Positions 24,835 to 34,300 of a DNA stretch of 64,000 nt are shown one piece after another. The stretch's first letter is position 1; every line of letters begins with the position of its first letter. Position numbers and translations under genes: made by a program. This stretch comes from Janthinobacterium agaricidamnosum NBRC 102515 = DSM 9628 (GTDB lineage Bacteria; Pseudomonadota; Gammaproteobacteria; Burkholderiales; Burkholderiaceae_D). The stretch is taken from contig NZ_HG322949.1 of assembly GCF_000723165.1 (NCBI RefSeq), forward strand, positions 5,641,995 to 5,705,994, read 5' to 3'. Under the pieces are notes generated by a model, which searched no databases, was not told the DNA's origin, and saw only the letters and a program-made list of their open reading frames with translations.

Positions 24835-25545
24835 CTACACGCCCAGCAATTCGGTCAGCACGGGCATCTTGGCGTCGAGTTCGGACGCCGCAAACGTCTC
24901 GACGATCTGGCCATGCTCCATCACATAAAACCGGTCCGCCAACGGCGCGGCAAACCGGAAATTCTGCTCCACCATGACGATGGTGTAGCCCTTCGCTTTC
25001 AAGGTCGTGATCATGCGCGCCAGGCCCTGCACGATGACCGGCGCCAGCCCTTCCGAGATTTCATCGAGCAGCAGCAGCCGCGCGCCGGTGCGCAAGATCC
25101 GCGCCACCGCCAGCATCTGCTGTTCGCCGCCGGACAAACGCGTGCCCTGGCTATGCCTGCGCTCTTGCAGGTTGGGGAACATGGCGTAGATTTCATCGAC
25201 CGCCATGCCCTTGCCGACGCCGTCCAGCACTGGCGGCAACATCAGGTTTTCCTCGGTCGACAACGATGAAAAAATGCCGCGCTCTTCAGGACAATAGCCG
25301 ATGCCGAGATGGGCGATTTTGTGCGTCGCCAAACCTATCGCTTCGGCGCCGTTGACTTTGATCGACCCCTTGCGCGCGCCGGTCAGGCCCATGATGGCGC
25401 GCAAGGTCGTGGTGCGGCCGGCGCCATTGCGGCCCAGCAAAGTGACGACTTCGCCCTGCTCCACCTTGAAGTTCACGTCATGCAAGATATGCGATTCGCC
25501 GTACCAGGTATGCAGCCTGGAGATTTCCAGTGCGGCCGTCATCAA
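24835..25545 (-). CDS. livF: branched-chain-type ABC transporter ATPase LivF
   Basis: 236 residues. Overlaps livG by four bases (ATGA). Signature LSGGEQQMLAVARIL, Walker B LLLLDEISEGLAP and the switch His region are normal. The P-loop reads GRNGAGRTT: Arg44 stands where the catalytic Lys of Walker A is expected. LivG next to it has the normal Lys, so the heterodimer may keep one canonical site. This substitution may be common to a LivF subgroup; that needs an alignment. Confidence 0.94.
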   Translation of the reverse strand: MMTAALEISRLHTWYGESHILHDVNFKVEQGEVVTLLGRNGAGRTTTLRAIMGLTGARKGSIKVNGAEAIGLATHKIAHLGIGYCPEERGIFSSLSTEENLMLPPVLDGVGKGMAVDEIYAMFPNLQERRHSQGTRLSGGEQQMLAVARILRTGARLLLLDEISEGLAPVIVQGLARMITTLKAKGYTIVMVEQNFRFAAPLADRFYVMEHGQIVETFAASELDAKMPVLTELLGV

Positions 25546-26312
25546 TGCGCTCCTTCCAGCTCGGTCTGGGTGGTCCCCATATACGCTTCCATCACTTGCG
25601 GGTTGCGCGACACGTCGGCGTAATTGCCTTCGGCCAGCATCGCGCCGCGCTGCAAGACGGAAATCTTGTCGCAGATGCCGGACACCACATTCATATTGTG
25701 TTCGACCATCAAGATCGTGCGTCCGGCCGACACTTTCTTGATCAGCTCGGTAACCCGGTGCACGTCTTCGTGGCCCATGCCCTGGGTCGGTTCATCGAGC
25801 AGCATCAGTTCCGGTTCCATCGCCAGCGTGGTGGCGATTTCCAGCGCGCGCTTGCGGCCGTAAGGCATGTCGACCGTGATGGTATCGGCGAACTCGCTCA
25901 GGTCGACCTCGGCCAGCAAGGCCATTGCGCGGTCGTTGAGCTGGTTCAAGGAGCGTTCGCTTTGCCAGAAATGGAACGACGTGCCGAGCTGGCGCTGCAA
26001 GCCGATGCGCACATTTTGCAGCACCGATAAATGGGGAAAGACGGCGGAAATCTGGAATGAACGGATCACGCCCATGCGCGCGATGTGTGCCGGTCTGGCG
26101 GCGGTGATGTCACGTCCATTGAACAGGATATGACCGGAGCTGGGTACCAAAAACTTGGTCAGCAAATTAAAACAGGTGGTCTTACCGGCGCCATTCGGGC
26201 CGATCAGCGCATGGATATGGCCCCGCTCTACTTGCAAATTCACGTCATTAACGGCGGTAAACCCCTTGAATTCCTTGGTCAAATTCTTTGTTTCTAAGAT
26301 TACGTTTGACAT
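25542..26312 (-). CDS. livG: branched-chain-type ABC transporter ATPase LivG
   Basis: 256 residues. Canonical P-loop GPNGAGKTTCFNLL; a family-typical insertion before the signature, which reads MPYGRKRALEIATTLA; Walker B ELMLLDEPTQGM. Forms the ATPase pair with LivF. It lies 110 bases downstream of the GMC oxidoreductase gene on the same strand, with no terminator seen between them. Confidence 0.95.
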   Translation of the reverse strand: MSNVILETKNLTKEFKGFTAVNDVNLQVERGHIHALIGPNGAGKTTCFNLLTKFLVPSSGHILFNGRDITAARPAHIARMGVIRSFQISAVFPHLSVLQNVRIGLQRQLGTSFHFWQSERSLNQLNDRAMALLAEVDLSEFADTITVDMPYGRKRALEIATTLAMEPELMLLDEPTQGMGHEDVHRVTELIKKVSAGRTILMVEHNMNVVSGICDKISVLQRGAMLAEGNYADVSRNPQVMEAYMGTTQTELEGAH

Positions 26313-26421
26313 CGTGTCTCCTAGTCGTGCCTGGATAGCACTTGGTTTTTTTATATTACATAGTTTGCTTTTTAATCACAATACCGTACAACTACCACCC
26401 GCCGCGGCCGCTACATCCTTG

Positions 26422-28047
26422 CTACTTCCACGCGGCATGGATCATCAGCGCCGCTTTTTCGGCAATCATCACGGTCGGCGAGTTGGTGTTGCCGGATGTA
26501 ATAAACGGCATCACCGATGCATCGACGACACGCAAGCCAGCAACGCCGATCACCCGCAGCTGGCTGTCGACAACTGCCGACTTATCCCCAGCCTGGCCCA
26601 TCCTGCAGGTGCCGACCGGATGAAAAATCGTCGTGCCGATAGCGGACGCGGCTTGGGCCAACTCCCCTTCAGTACGGTACTGCAAACCGGGCTTGAATTC
26701 TTCCGGTTCGAATTGATGCAGCGCAGGTGCGGCGACAATAGTGCGCGTCAATGTCAGCGCGGCGGCGGCAACCTTGCGGTCTTCGGGCGTGTTCAGATAG
26801 TTCGGCGTGATCCTGGGCGGCGCATACGCATCGCCGCTGCCGATGCGCACATGGCCGCGCGAGGTCGGCCGCAGATTGCATACGCTGGCGGTGAATGCCG
26901 GGAATGCATGCAGCGGATCGCCGAATTTTTCCAGCGATAAGGGTTGTACATGATATTGCAGGTTCGGCGTGGCCTGGCCCGCATCGGACCTGGCGAACGC
27001 GCCCAGCTGCGACGGCGCCATCGACATCGGGCCGCTCTGGAACAGCGCATATTCGAGGCCGATTTTCATCTTGCCGTACCAATTGCCCGCCATCGCATTC
27101 AAGGTCTTGACCCCCTTCACCTTGAACACCATGCGCAGTTGCAAATGGTCTTGCAAATTGTCGCCGACACCCGCCGCATCGAGCAGCGGCGCGATGCCAT
27201 ATTGCCGCAACAAGCCGGCCGGGCCGATGCCCGACAATTGCAAGATCTGCGGCGAGCCGACCGCGCCGGCGGTCAGCAAGGTTTCACGTGTCGCCAGCGC
27301 GCGCCAGGTCGAACCGCCGCCGGTAAAGACCACGCCGCCGCAACGCGGCCCGTGTTCGGTCTGCTCGATGAGCAAACGTTCCACGTGGCAGCCGGTCATG
27401 ATGGTCAGGTTCGGCCGGCGCGACGCCGGTTTCAAGAATGCCTTGGCGGTATTCCAGCGGATGCCGCGCCGTTGATTGACCTCGAAATAGCCGCAGCCGG
27501 CATTGTCGCCGCGATTAAAATCACTGCTGTTGGGAATCCCGCTTTGCGCCGCCGCGTCACGGAACGCATCCAGGATTTGCCACGACAAGCGCTGTTTTTC
27601 GACCCGCCATTCGCCGCCGCCGCCGTGAAATTCGGACGCGCCGGCGTAATGGTCCTCACTCTTTTTAAACAAGGGCAAGACCTGCTGCCAGGACCACGAC
27701 GGATCGCCGGTCAGCTCGGCCCAGCGGTCGTAATCGCCAGCCTGGCCGCGCATGTAAATCATGCCGTTGATCGAGGAACTGCCGCCCAGTACCTTACCGC
27801 GCGGATAGATCAAACTGCGCCCGCCAAGGCCGTTATCCACTTCGGTCCGGTACAGCCAGTCGGTGCGCGGATTGCCGATGCAATGCAAATAGCCGACCGG
27901 GATGTGTATCCACACATAATCATCCTTGCCGCCGGCCTCGACCAGCAGCACCGTGGCGTTCTTGTCGCGGGTCAGCCGGTTGGCCAGCACGCAACCGGCC
28001 GTGCCGCCGCCAACAATAATGTAGTCGAATGTTCCTGCCGATTCCAA
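26422..28047 (-). CDS. GMC-family FAD oxidoreductase (choline/alcohol dehydrogenase type)
   Basis: 541 residues. FAD-binding motif YIIVGGGTAGCVLANRLT at the N-terminus, GMC signature 1 RGKVLGGSSSINGMIYMRG and signature 2 GAVGSPQILQLSGIGPA. The catalytic His is in FHPVGTCRMG, followed by VDASVMPFITSGNTNSPT. The family oxidises alcohols such as choline, long-chain or aryl alcohols to aldehydes; the substrate is not clear. No secretion signal. It starts 47 bases after the nitronate monooxygenase stop and probably shares its transcript. Confidence 0.93.
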   Translation of the reverse strand: MESAGTFDYIIVGGGTAGCVLANRLTRDKNATVLLVEAGGKDDYVWIHIPVGYLHCIGNPRTDWLYRTEVDNGLGGRSLIYPRGKVLGGSSSINGMIYMRGQAGDYDRWAELTGDPSWSWQQVLPLFKKSEDHYAGASEFHGGGGEWRVEKQRLSWQILDAFRDAAAQSGIPNSSDFNRGDNAGCGYFEVNQRRGIRWNTAKAFLKPASRRPNLTIMTGCHVERLLIEQTEHGPRCGGVVFTGGGSTWRALATRETLLTAGAVGSPQILQLSGIGPAGLLRQYGIAPLLDAAGVGDNLQDHLQLRMVFKVKGVKTLNAMAGNWYGKMKIGLEYALFQSGPMSMAPSQLGAFARSDAGQATPNLQYHVQPLSLEKFGDPLHAFPAFTASVCNLRPTSRGHVRIGSGDAYAPPRITPNYLNTPEDRKVAAAALTLTRTIVAAPALHQFEPEEFKPGLQYRTEGELAQAASAIGTTIFHPVGTCRMGQAGDKSAVVDSQLRVIGVAGLRVVDASVMPFITSGNTNSPTVMIAEKAALMIHAAWK

Positions 28048-28094
28048 TGACTGCTCCTTTCGGTAAACGATGAGCGGTCATGGCGCGGATGTCT

Positions 28095-29135
28095 CTACCC
28101 CGCGCTCTGCATTTCCGCCACCAGAGTCTGTATCAATTGCGCGGCTGGCATGCCACGAGCAAGATTAACACCTGTTCCGGCCCATAGTGACATTAATTCA
28201 ATATCGGCTTCCTTGGCGGCAAGCGCGCGTATGCTGCCGGTCAACGCGTTTTGCACGGGATAAGCGGGCACTTGCGACTCCACCGGCAACATCACACGCA
28301 TGAAACGGTTTTCCACGCCGCGTGCATAACGGCCTGAAAAACCGCGCGTCAGCCGTGTCACATGGCTTACTGGCGACAATAAATGCCGTTTATAAGCGGG
28401 ATGGATGCCGGATTCGTCGGTGACCAGGAAGGCCGTGCCCATTTGTACCGCGGCGGCGCCGATGGCCAGCATGCGGGCGATATCGGCACCGTCCATGATG
28501 GCGCCGGCGGCGATCACCGGGATCGTCAATGCCGCCACCACTTGCGGTAATAATTGCTCGATGGTCAGCGTCGCCTCGGTTTGCGGCCCGAGAAACGTAC
28601 CGCGATGGCCACCGGATTGCACGCCGGACGCCACCACCGCATCGGCGCCTATCGCTTGCCAGGCCAGCGCCTCGTCGACGGTGGTGATGGTGCCGATGAC
28701 AAAAATACCGGCCGCATGCAAACGTTTCACGTGGTCGGCGCTCAAGATATCGAAGGTAAAACTGGCGGCGGCCGGATGCGCGTCCAGCAACGCGTCGAAT
28801 TGCGACTCGAAATCTTCGCACCACGTCGATGGCAGCGGCAATGCCGGCCAGCCGAGCGCCGACCAGACCGGTTGCAGCAATTGCGCGGCGTGTTCAATCT
28901 GCGCCGCCGATGGCTGCGGTGTGTGCTGCACGAATAAATTCACCAGGAAAGGCCGCTGCGTCAGCGACCGTATCCGCGCAATCTGCTCGCGGATCGCTTG
29001 CGCCGGCAACAGCGATGCGGCGAAAGAACCAAGTCCGCCGGCGTTCGATACGGCGGCGACCAGCTCCGGCGTGGAAGCGCCGCCAGCCATCGGCCCCTGG
29101 ATGATCGGATACTCGAAAAGTGCTTGCAAGTCCAT
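28095..29135 (-). CDS. nitronate monooxygenase (class I, FMN-dependent)
   Basis: 346 residues from the ATG at 29135, preceded by GAGGAG. The frame is open upstream to 29384 but that part lies in the DnaA-box region and has no family match. FMN TIM barrel with IIQGPMAGGAS near the start, SGVQSGGHRGTFLG (includes the catalytic His), then PVIAAGAIMDG and GAAAVQMGTAFL phosphate-binding loops. These enzymes detoxify alkyl nitronates such as propionate-3-nitronate. Some members of the same fold are enoyl-ACP reductases, but the SGGHRG pattern favours nitronate monooxygenase. Confidence 0.88.
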   Translation of the reverse strand: MDLQALFEYPIIQGPMAGGASTPELVAAVSNAGGLGSFAASLLPAQAIREQIARIRSLTQRPFLVNLFVQHTPQPSAAQIEHAAQLLQPVWSALGWPALPLPSTWCEDFESQFDALLDAHPAAASFTFDILSADHVKRLHAAGIFVIGTITTVDEALAWQAIGADAVVASGVQSGGHRGTFLGPQTEATLTIEQLLPQVVAALTIPVIAAGAIMDGADIARMLAIGAAAVQMGTAFLVTDESGIHPAYKRHLLSPVSHVTRLTRGFSGRYARGVENRFMRVMLPVESQVPAYPVQNALTGSIRALAAKEADIELMSLWAGTGVNLARGMPAAQLIQTLVAEMQSAG

Positions 29136-29218
29136 TGTGTGGCTCTCCTCTGTGAACTGCAAGATTACCAGAACACTCAAAAAGAAACCGGATACGCAGC
29201 TGAAAGGGGTATTTCTGC

Positions 29219-29699
29219 TGTGGATAAACCTATGGATATCCACAGGTGCGGTTTGTGAGTAAACGAAAAATTTTTTTGGGCAACTTTTTTTGTCCAGAAA
29301 CAGTTCCCAGCTCATACAAGCGTTACCCAGCGTTTGTACGGGCGCCAAGTCCTTGATGTTGTGGAAAAATAAGTACTTATCCACAGCAAAGTACCACTGT
29401 TAACCATTACTACTATTCTTATATTCAACTTCTTAGAATAAAACGGGACCGGCTCAAAAAAAATCGCGGCCGCGCACCAGTCCCTGACGACTGTCGGCAA
29501 AAAATCGTCAACCTGCAAAACCAAGGAAGAACACCTGAGCCACGCCGCATAGTATTTTTTGAAGACTCACTTTTGCGGACGCCACTTGGCCAGCCAGTCG
29601 CTATTGCCCAGCCAAGGATGGTCTGCAGCATGGTTTAGGGAAGATAAAACGGACTGGCAGCCCAAAAAGTGGATATTTTGGCTGCTTTTTGGGGCCGGC
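29219..29699. repeat. origin module copy 1
   Basis: DnaA boxes at 29219-29227, 29236-29244 (one mismatch) and 29377-29385 (perfect TTATCCACA). The trio tract is short (ACTACTA at 29409-29415) and followed by TTCTTATATTC. It is the most diverged copy: the box-to-trio distance is 8 bases longer than in copies 2 and 3. It also shares the word TTTTTTGAAGAC (29555) with copy 2's end. Confidence 0.8.
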
Positions 29700-30149
29700 T
29701 GTGGACAAGTCACTTGATATCCACAAGATGAGTTGTGCGTAAACCGGCAGTTATCCCCGGAGCCGGATTTTATACAGATTTGCTCCTGCACTGATACAGC
29801 GATTATTCACGCTTTTTTTTGACGCTAAACGCATGATTCTTATGATAAATAGGGGCTTATCCACAGAAATTTCCGCGTTTACTACTACTACTATTTTTTT
29901 ATATAGATCTATTGTAAACGACGACAAAACGCGCAAGACCGGCGATTTCTCGAAAAAAGTCAAAAACCATCCCCAACGGCGTTTTGCAATATGACGTCAA
30001 CAAAACGCCGACGCCAACAACCAGGCTTGGCTGATCAAAAAAAATCGACCATGCCAAGCTCTGCTTTGCTGAACATCGGCCGAACAGCTGTCCACGGCAC
30101 CGTGAAAATCGCCGCAACAGCATGAAAAAACGATTTTTTGAAGACCGTC
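29700..30149. repeat. origin module copy 2
   Basis: DnaA-like boxes at 29700-29708 (TGTGGACAA), 29717-29725, 29803-29811 (TTATTCACG) and a perfect one at 29857-29865. It has the best trio tract, four ACT units at 29881-29893, then a T-run and ATATAGATCT. Period to copy 1 is about 481 bases and to copy 3 about 450. Confidence 0.8.
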
Positions 30150-30456
30150 TGTGGATAAGCTATTGCATATCCACAGGATGAGATGTGAGGAAACCGCCTG
30201 TTTGTGCACAAGTTCTTTTTTATCCCAAACTCATCCTGTCTGGATACAATGTTTATGCAAGCGGTTTTGTGGAGGCCAAGTGGATGATTTTTTTGAAGTT
30301 AACCGACTTATCCACAGAAAAATGCGGGTTTACTATCACTACTATTTTTTTATATACATCTTTATTTAAAACAGCTATACAGCGCAAAACGGTGGATAGC
30401 TCGCCCAGTACGGCTAAAAACGTGTCTATAACAGCAAAAAACAGGCGATCAGATCG
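30150..30456. repeat. origin module copy 3
   Basis: DnaA boxes at 30150-30158 (perfect TGTGGATAA), 30167-30175 and 30308-30316 (perfect). Trio-like tract ACTATCACTACTA at 30332-30344 followed by TTTTTTATATACATC. It ends directly at the start codon of the nucleosidase gene, so the promoter of that gene must lie inside this copy. Confidence 0.8.
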
Positions 30457-31239
30457 ATGAATTCGAGTAAAACTATCCGTTTAGGCATCATTAGTGCGCT
30501 GAATGAAGAACAACAAGGGCTGGTAGAGGCCATGGAAAGCCCCCACAAGCTGTCGCACGGCATGCGCGACTACACCCAGGGCACGTTGTGGGGAATCGAC
30601 GCTGTGTGCGTTCTATCGCGTATAGGCAAGGTTGCAGCGGCAATGACCGCAAGCATTCTTGTGGAAAAGTTCGGAGTTACCCACATTGTTTTTACCGGCG
30701 TTGCCGGCAGCGCCGATAGCGGCGTGCGAGTGGGCGATATCGTGGTCGGCGAATCGCTGGTCCAGCACGATATGGACGCCACGCCGCTGTTTCCCCGTTT
30801 CGAAGTGCCGCTGACGGGCTTGTCGCGGTTCTTGTCCGATAGCACGATGAGCGAACAATTGTCCGTTTCATGCCGGGATTTCCTGGAATCGGACTTTCAC
30901 GACGCCATCAGTGTTACCGAAGCGAAAGAATTTGGCATTACCCGGCCCCAGTCGCACCGTGGCCAGATCGGCAGCGGCGATCAATTCATCAGCAGCCGCA
31001 TCCATCTGGGCCAGTTGAAGGAGGCGTTGCCCGATTTGCTGGCGGTGGAAATGGAAGGCGCCGCGGTGGCGCAAGTGTGTTTTGAGCTGGGCATCCCGTT
31101 TACCGTGATGCGGACGATTTCGGATAACGCGAATGAAGCGGCGGCGCTCGACTTCATGCGGTTTGTGCAGGCGGTGGCGTCGCGTTATGCGTTTTTCGTT
31201 GTAAAACGCCTGTGCGCACGCTTGACAGCGCAATGTTGA
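30457..31239 (+). CDS. mtnN: 5'-methylthioadenosine/S-adenosylhomocysteine nucleosidase family
   Basis: 260 residues. Hydrolyses MTA and SAH to adenine plus the thio-sugar, removing by-products of SAM use. The fold is recognised by LGIISALNEEQQGL (catalytic Glu near the start), VFTGVAGSADSGVRVGDIVV, VEMEGAAVAQVC (purine/ribose site) and RTISDNANEAA (catalytic Asp). It is about 25 residues longer than E. coli MtnN. A related AMP or other purine nucleosidase remains possible, so the symbol is by similarity. It reads away from the origin-like block. Confidence 0.85.
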   Translation: MNSSKTIRLGIISALNEEQQGLVEAMESPHKLSHGMRDYTQGTLWGIDAVCVLSRIGKVAAAMTASILVEKFGVTHIVFTGVAGSADSGVRVGDIVVGESLVQHDMDATPLFPRFEVPLTGLSRFLSDSTMSEQLSVSCRDFLESDFHDAISVTEAKEFGITRPQSHRGQIGSGDQFISSRIHLGQLKEALPDLLAVEMEGAAVAQVCFELGIPFTVMRTISDNANEAAALDFMRFVQAVASRYAFFVVKRLCARLTAQC

Positions 31240-31247
31240 TGAGCGCA

Positions 31248-31270
31248 TAAAAAAAGGCGCCGAAGCGCCT
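31248..31270 (-). terminator. intrinsic terminator after putA
   Basis: On the minus strand AGGCGC, TTCG, GCGCCT is followed by a run of T residues. It lies 85 bases past the putA stop and also close to the 3' end of the convergent nucleosidase gene. Confidence 0.85.
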
Positions 31271-31300
31271 GTGGATGATTGCCGCCTTATCCACAGGCGC
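31265..31300. repeat. 12-bp perfect inverted repeat containing DnaA boxes
   Basis: GCGCCTGTGGAT at 31265-31276 and ATCCACAGGCGC at 31289-31300. It contains TGTGGATGA (31270) and a perfect TTATCCACA (31287), again 17 bases apart as in the three origin modules. It sits in the convergent gap between mtnN and putA. Confidence 0.8.
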
Positions 31301-31354
31301 CAGCGGAGTTGTCCGCCGGCGCCTGGTTTGGCAGCGCTGTTGAAGCGATCGGCC

Positions 31355-34300
31355 CTACACGCTCAGCGTCATCAGGCTGGCGTTGCCGCCGGCTGCAGTC
31401 GTATTCACGCACAGAGCCCGCTCAGCGACCAAACGCCACAAAGGTATGACACCCTCCTCGGTGGTCTCGATCGTGGTCACCAAGGCCCCATTGCGGGCCG
31501 CCAGCAGCGGTTTGACCTGCTTGGACAGTACCGGCTCGACCAATGCCACCTGGAATGGGTAATCGCTGGCTTCCAGCGAGTTGATCACCTGTATACGTTC
31601 CGACAATACCGCCGGCAAGTCGGCCGGGATCAGTGTCGGCAATTGGGCCAGCACGATGGCGCTGTTGCCGGTCGCAACAATCGCCGCCAATTGGTTCAGC
31701 AGCACGTCGGCGCTGGCCGCCACGCACAGCACTGGACCGCGCGCGGCAAAACTGAGCGTGTTGCGCTCGCCGGTCGGGCCTGGCAAGGCGATGCTGCTGC
31801 CCAGCAAGGTGGTGCGCGCATAGTCATCGGCCAGCGTGGCCAGCTTGTGCTTGCCCTGCGTATTGGCCCAGGCCGTCAACGCGTCCAGCGCCGGCGACGC
31901 CTGGCGCTGGTGTTGCGCAGCGGTGAACGGGTTGCGCTGCAAGCGTTTCAGGTACAGCGGACCGCCCGCTTTCGGACCGGTGCCCGATTTGCCTTCGCCG
32001 CCGAACGGCTGCACCCCGACCACCGCGCCGACGATGTTGCGGTTGACGTAGATATTGCCGACGTGGGCGCGCGCCGTGATGAAATCGATGGTTTCATCGA
32101 TGCGTGAATGGATGCCCAGCGTCAAGCCGTAACCGCTGGCATTGATCGAATCGATCAATTGCGGCAAGTCGGCGCGCTGGTAGCGGATCACGTGCAATAC
32201 CGGGCCGAATACTTCCTGCGTCAATTCGGACAGCGATGTGATTTCCAGCACGGTCGGCGCGACAAAGGTGCCGCTGACTGGCGGCAAGTCGAGCGAAAAA
32301 TGGCTGATCGCGGTGGTCTTCAATTTGTTGATGTGGGCCAGCAAGTTGCGCTGCGCTTCGCTGTCGATGACCGGACCGATATCGGTCACCAGGCGGTCAG
32401 GATTACCGACGCGCAATTCCTGCATCGCGCCCTTCAGCATCTTGATGGTTTTATCGGCGATATCCTGTTGCAGGAACAAGACGCGCAGCGCCGAGCAACG
32501 CTGGCCGGCACTGTCGAACGCCGACGAGATCGCGTCCTGCACCACTTGTTCCGGCAATGCCGACGAATCGACGATCAAGGCGTTCTGGCCGCCGGTTTCG
32601 GCGATCAGCGCAATATCGCACGCTTCATCGACCGAGCGCCTGGCCAGCGTGCGGTTGATCAATTGCGCCACTTCGGTCGAGCCGGTGAAAATCACGCCCT
32701 TGACGCGCTGGTCGTTGCACAGGCCGGCGCCGACGGTTTCGCCACGGCCCGGCAAGAATTGCAGCGCGCCGCTCGGCACGCCCGCCTGATGCAGCAATTC
32801 CACGGCGCGATGGGCGATCAATGGCGTTTGCTCGGCCGGCTTGGCCAGCACCACGTTGCCGGCGGCCAAGGCGGCGGCAATCTGGCCGGTGAAAATCGCC
32901 AGCGGGAAATTCCACGGGCTGATGCAGGTAATCGGACCCAGCGCCAGCGTGTTGGGCGTGTGTTCGACTTGCGCCGCGTAATAGCGCAGGAAGTCGACCG
33001 CTTCACGGACTTCGGCGATCGCGTTCGGTAAAGACTTGCCCGCTTCGCGGATCGCCAGCGCGATCAACTCGATGCGGTGCGTTTCATACAGGTCGGCCGC
33101 GCGTTTCAGGGCCGCCGCGCGCAGCGATGGTTCGGTGGTTTGCCAGTCCATCGCATACGCGCTGGCGCTGGCCAGCGCCGCTTCGACGTCGGCGATGCCC
33201 GCTTCCGCGACCTTGCCGACCATGTCGTCGTGGCGCGCCGGATTGCTGATGATTTGCTGGTGCGGATCGAGGCTGACCGGACCGTCGATCAACGGTCCGG
33301 CGTGCCACGTGCGTGCTTCGACCAGCGTCGCGGATATGTCGCGCAGCACATCTTCATTGGCCAGGTCGAGGCCGGCGGAATTCTTGCGTTCGGCGCCAAA
33401 CATGTCGAGCGGCAAAGCAATCCCCGGATGCGGCTGACCGCCTTGTTCGCGGGCCAGTTCCAGCGGGTCCTTGATCAGCGTTTCGATGGCAATGTTTTCA
33501 TCGACGATCTGGTTGACGAACGAGGAGTTGGCGCCGTTTTCGAGCAGGCGGCGCACCAGGTAGGCGAGCAGGGTTTCATGCGAACCGACCGGCGCGTAAA
33601 TGCGGCAAGGCTTGTCCAGGTTGGCCGGGCCGACCACCTGGTCGTACAAGGTTTCGCCCATGCCGTGCAGGCATTGGAATTCGTAATCGTCGATGCCGTC
33701 GCGCTTGGCCCAGGTGTAAATGGTCGACAGGGTGTGCGCGTTGTGGGTGGCGAATTGCGGATAAATCACCGCGCTGGCAGCCAGCAATTTTTGCGCGCAC
33801 AGCAGGTAGGACACGTCGGTGTACACCTTGCGGGTGTACACCGGATAAGCGCTCAAGCCGTCGACCTGGGCGCGTTTGATTTCCGAATCCCAATAGGCGC
33901 CCTTGACCAGCCGCACCATGAATTTGCGGCCGCTGCGCCTGGCCAGGTCGATCAGGTAATCGATGGCGAACGGGCAGCGTTTTTGGTAAGCCTGCACCAC
34001 GTAGCCGATGCCGTCGAAACCTGCCAGTTCCGGATCGAAGGCCAGCGCTTCCATCAAGTCGAGCGACAATTCCAGGCGGTCGCTTTCCTCGGCGTCGATG
34101 TTCAGGCCGATATTGTATTTTTTCGCCAGCAGCAGCAGCGATTTCAGGCGCGGCAGCAATTCCGCCATCACGCGGGCCCGCTGGGCACGGCTGTAGCGCG
34201 CATGCAGCGCCGACAATTTGACCGAGATCCCCGGTCCCTGCTGGATGCCGCGGCCATTCGACGCGCGGCCGATGGCGTGGATCGCCATTTCGTACGACAC

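Larger units (their letters stand above)
29136..30456. other. oriC: candidate replication origin (oriC-like): three DnaA-box/DnaA-trio modules
   Basis: 1.3 kb without a credible gene. Three modules each carry (a) a facing DnaA-box pair, TGTGGATAA or one-mismatch form then ATATCCACA, 17 bases start to start, (b) a perfect TTATCCACA 157-158 bases later, (c) ACT repeats and (d) a T-rich TTTTTTTATATA tract. Box starts: 29219/29236/29377; 29700/29717/29857; 30150/30167/30308. The ACT repeats (29409, 29881, 30332) read as 3'-GAT on the other strand, which is the DnaA-trio element of the basal unwinding system described for bacterial origins. Genes flanking on the left run away from it leftwards. 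dnaA itself is not in the window, so oriC versus a DnaA-controlled or accessory site is inferred. Confidence 0.75.

Noticed and set aside
27376..27391. GTTCCACGTGG resembling parS inside the GMC gene
   Set aside because: Only the left half and centre match (about 12 of 16); too weak to call a ParB site.
29136..30456. Iteron array of an integrated plasmid replicon
   Set aside because: The repeats match the DnaA box and trio pattern, no replication initiator gene is next to them, and the flanking genes are chromosomal.
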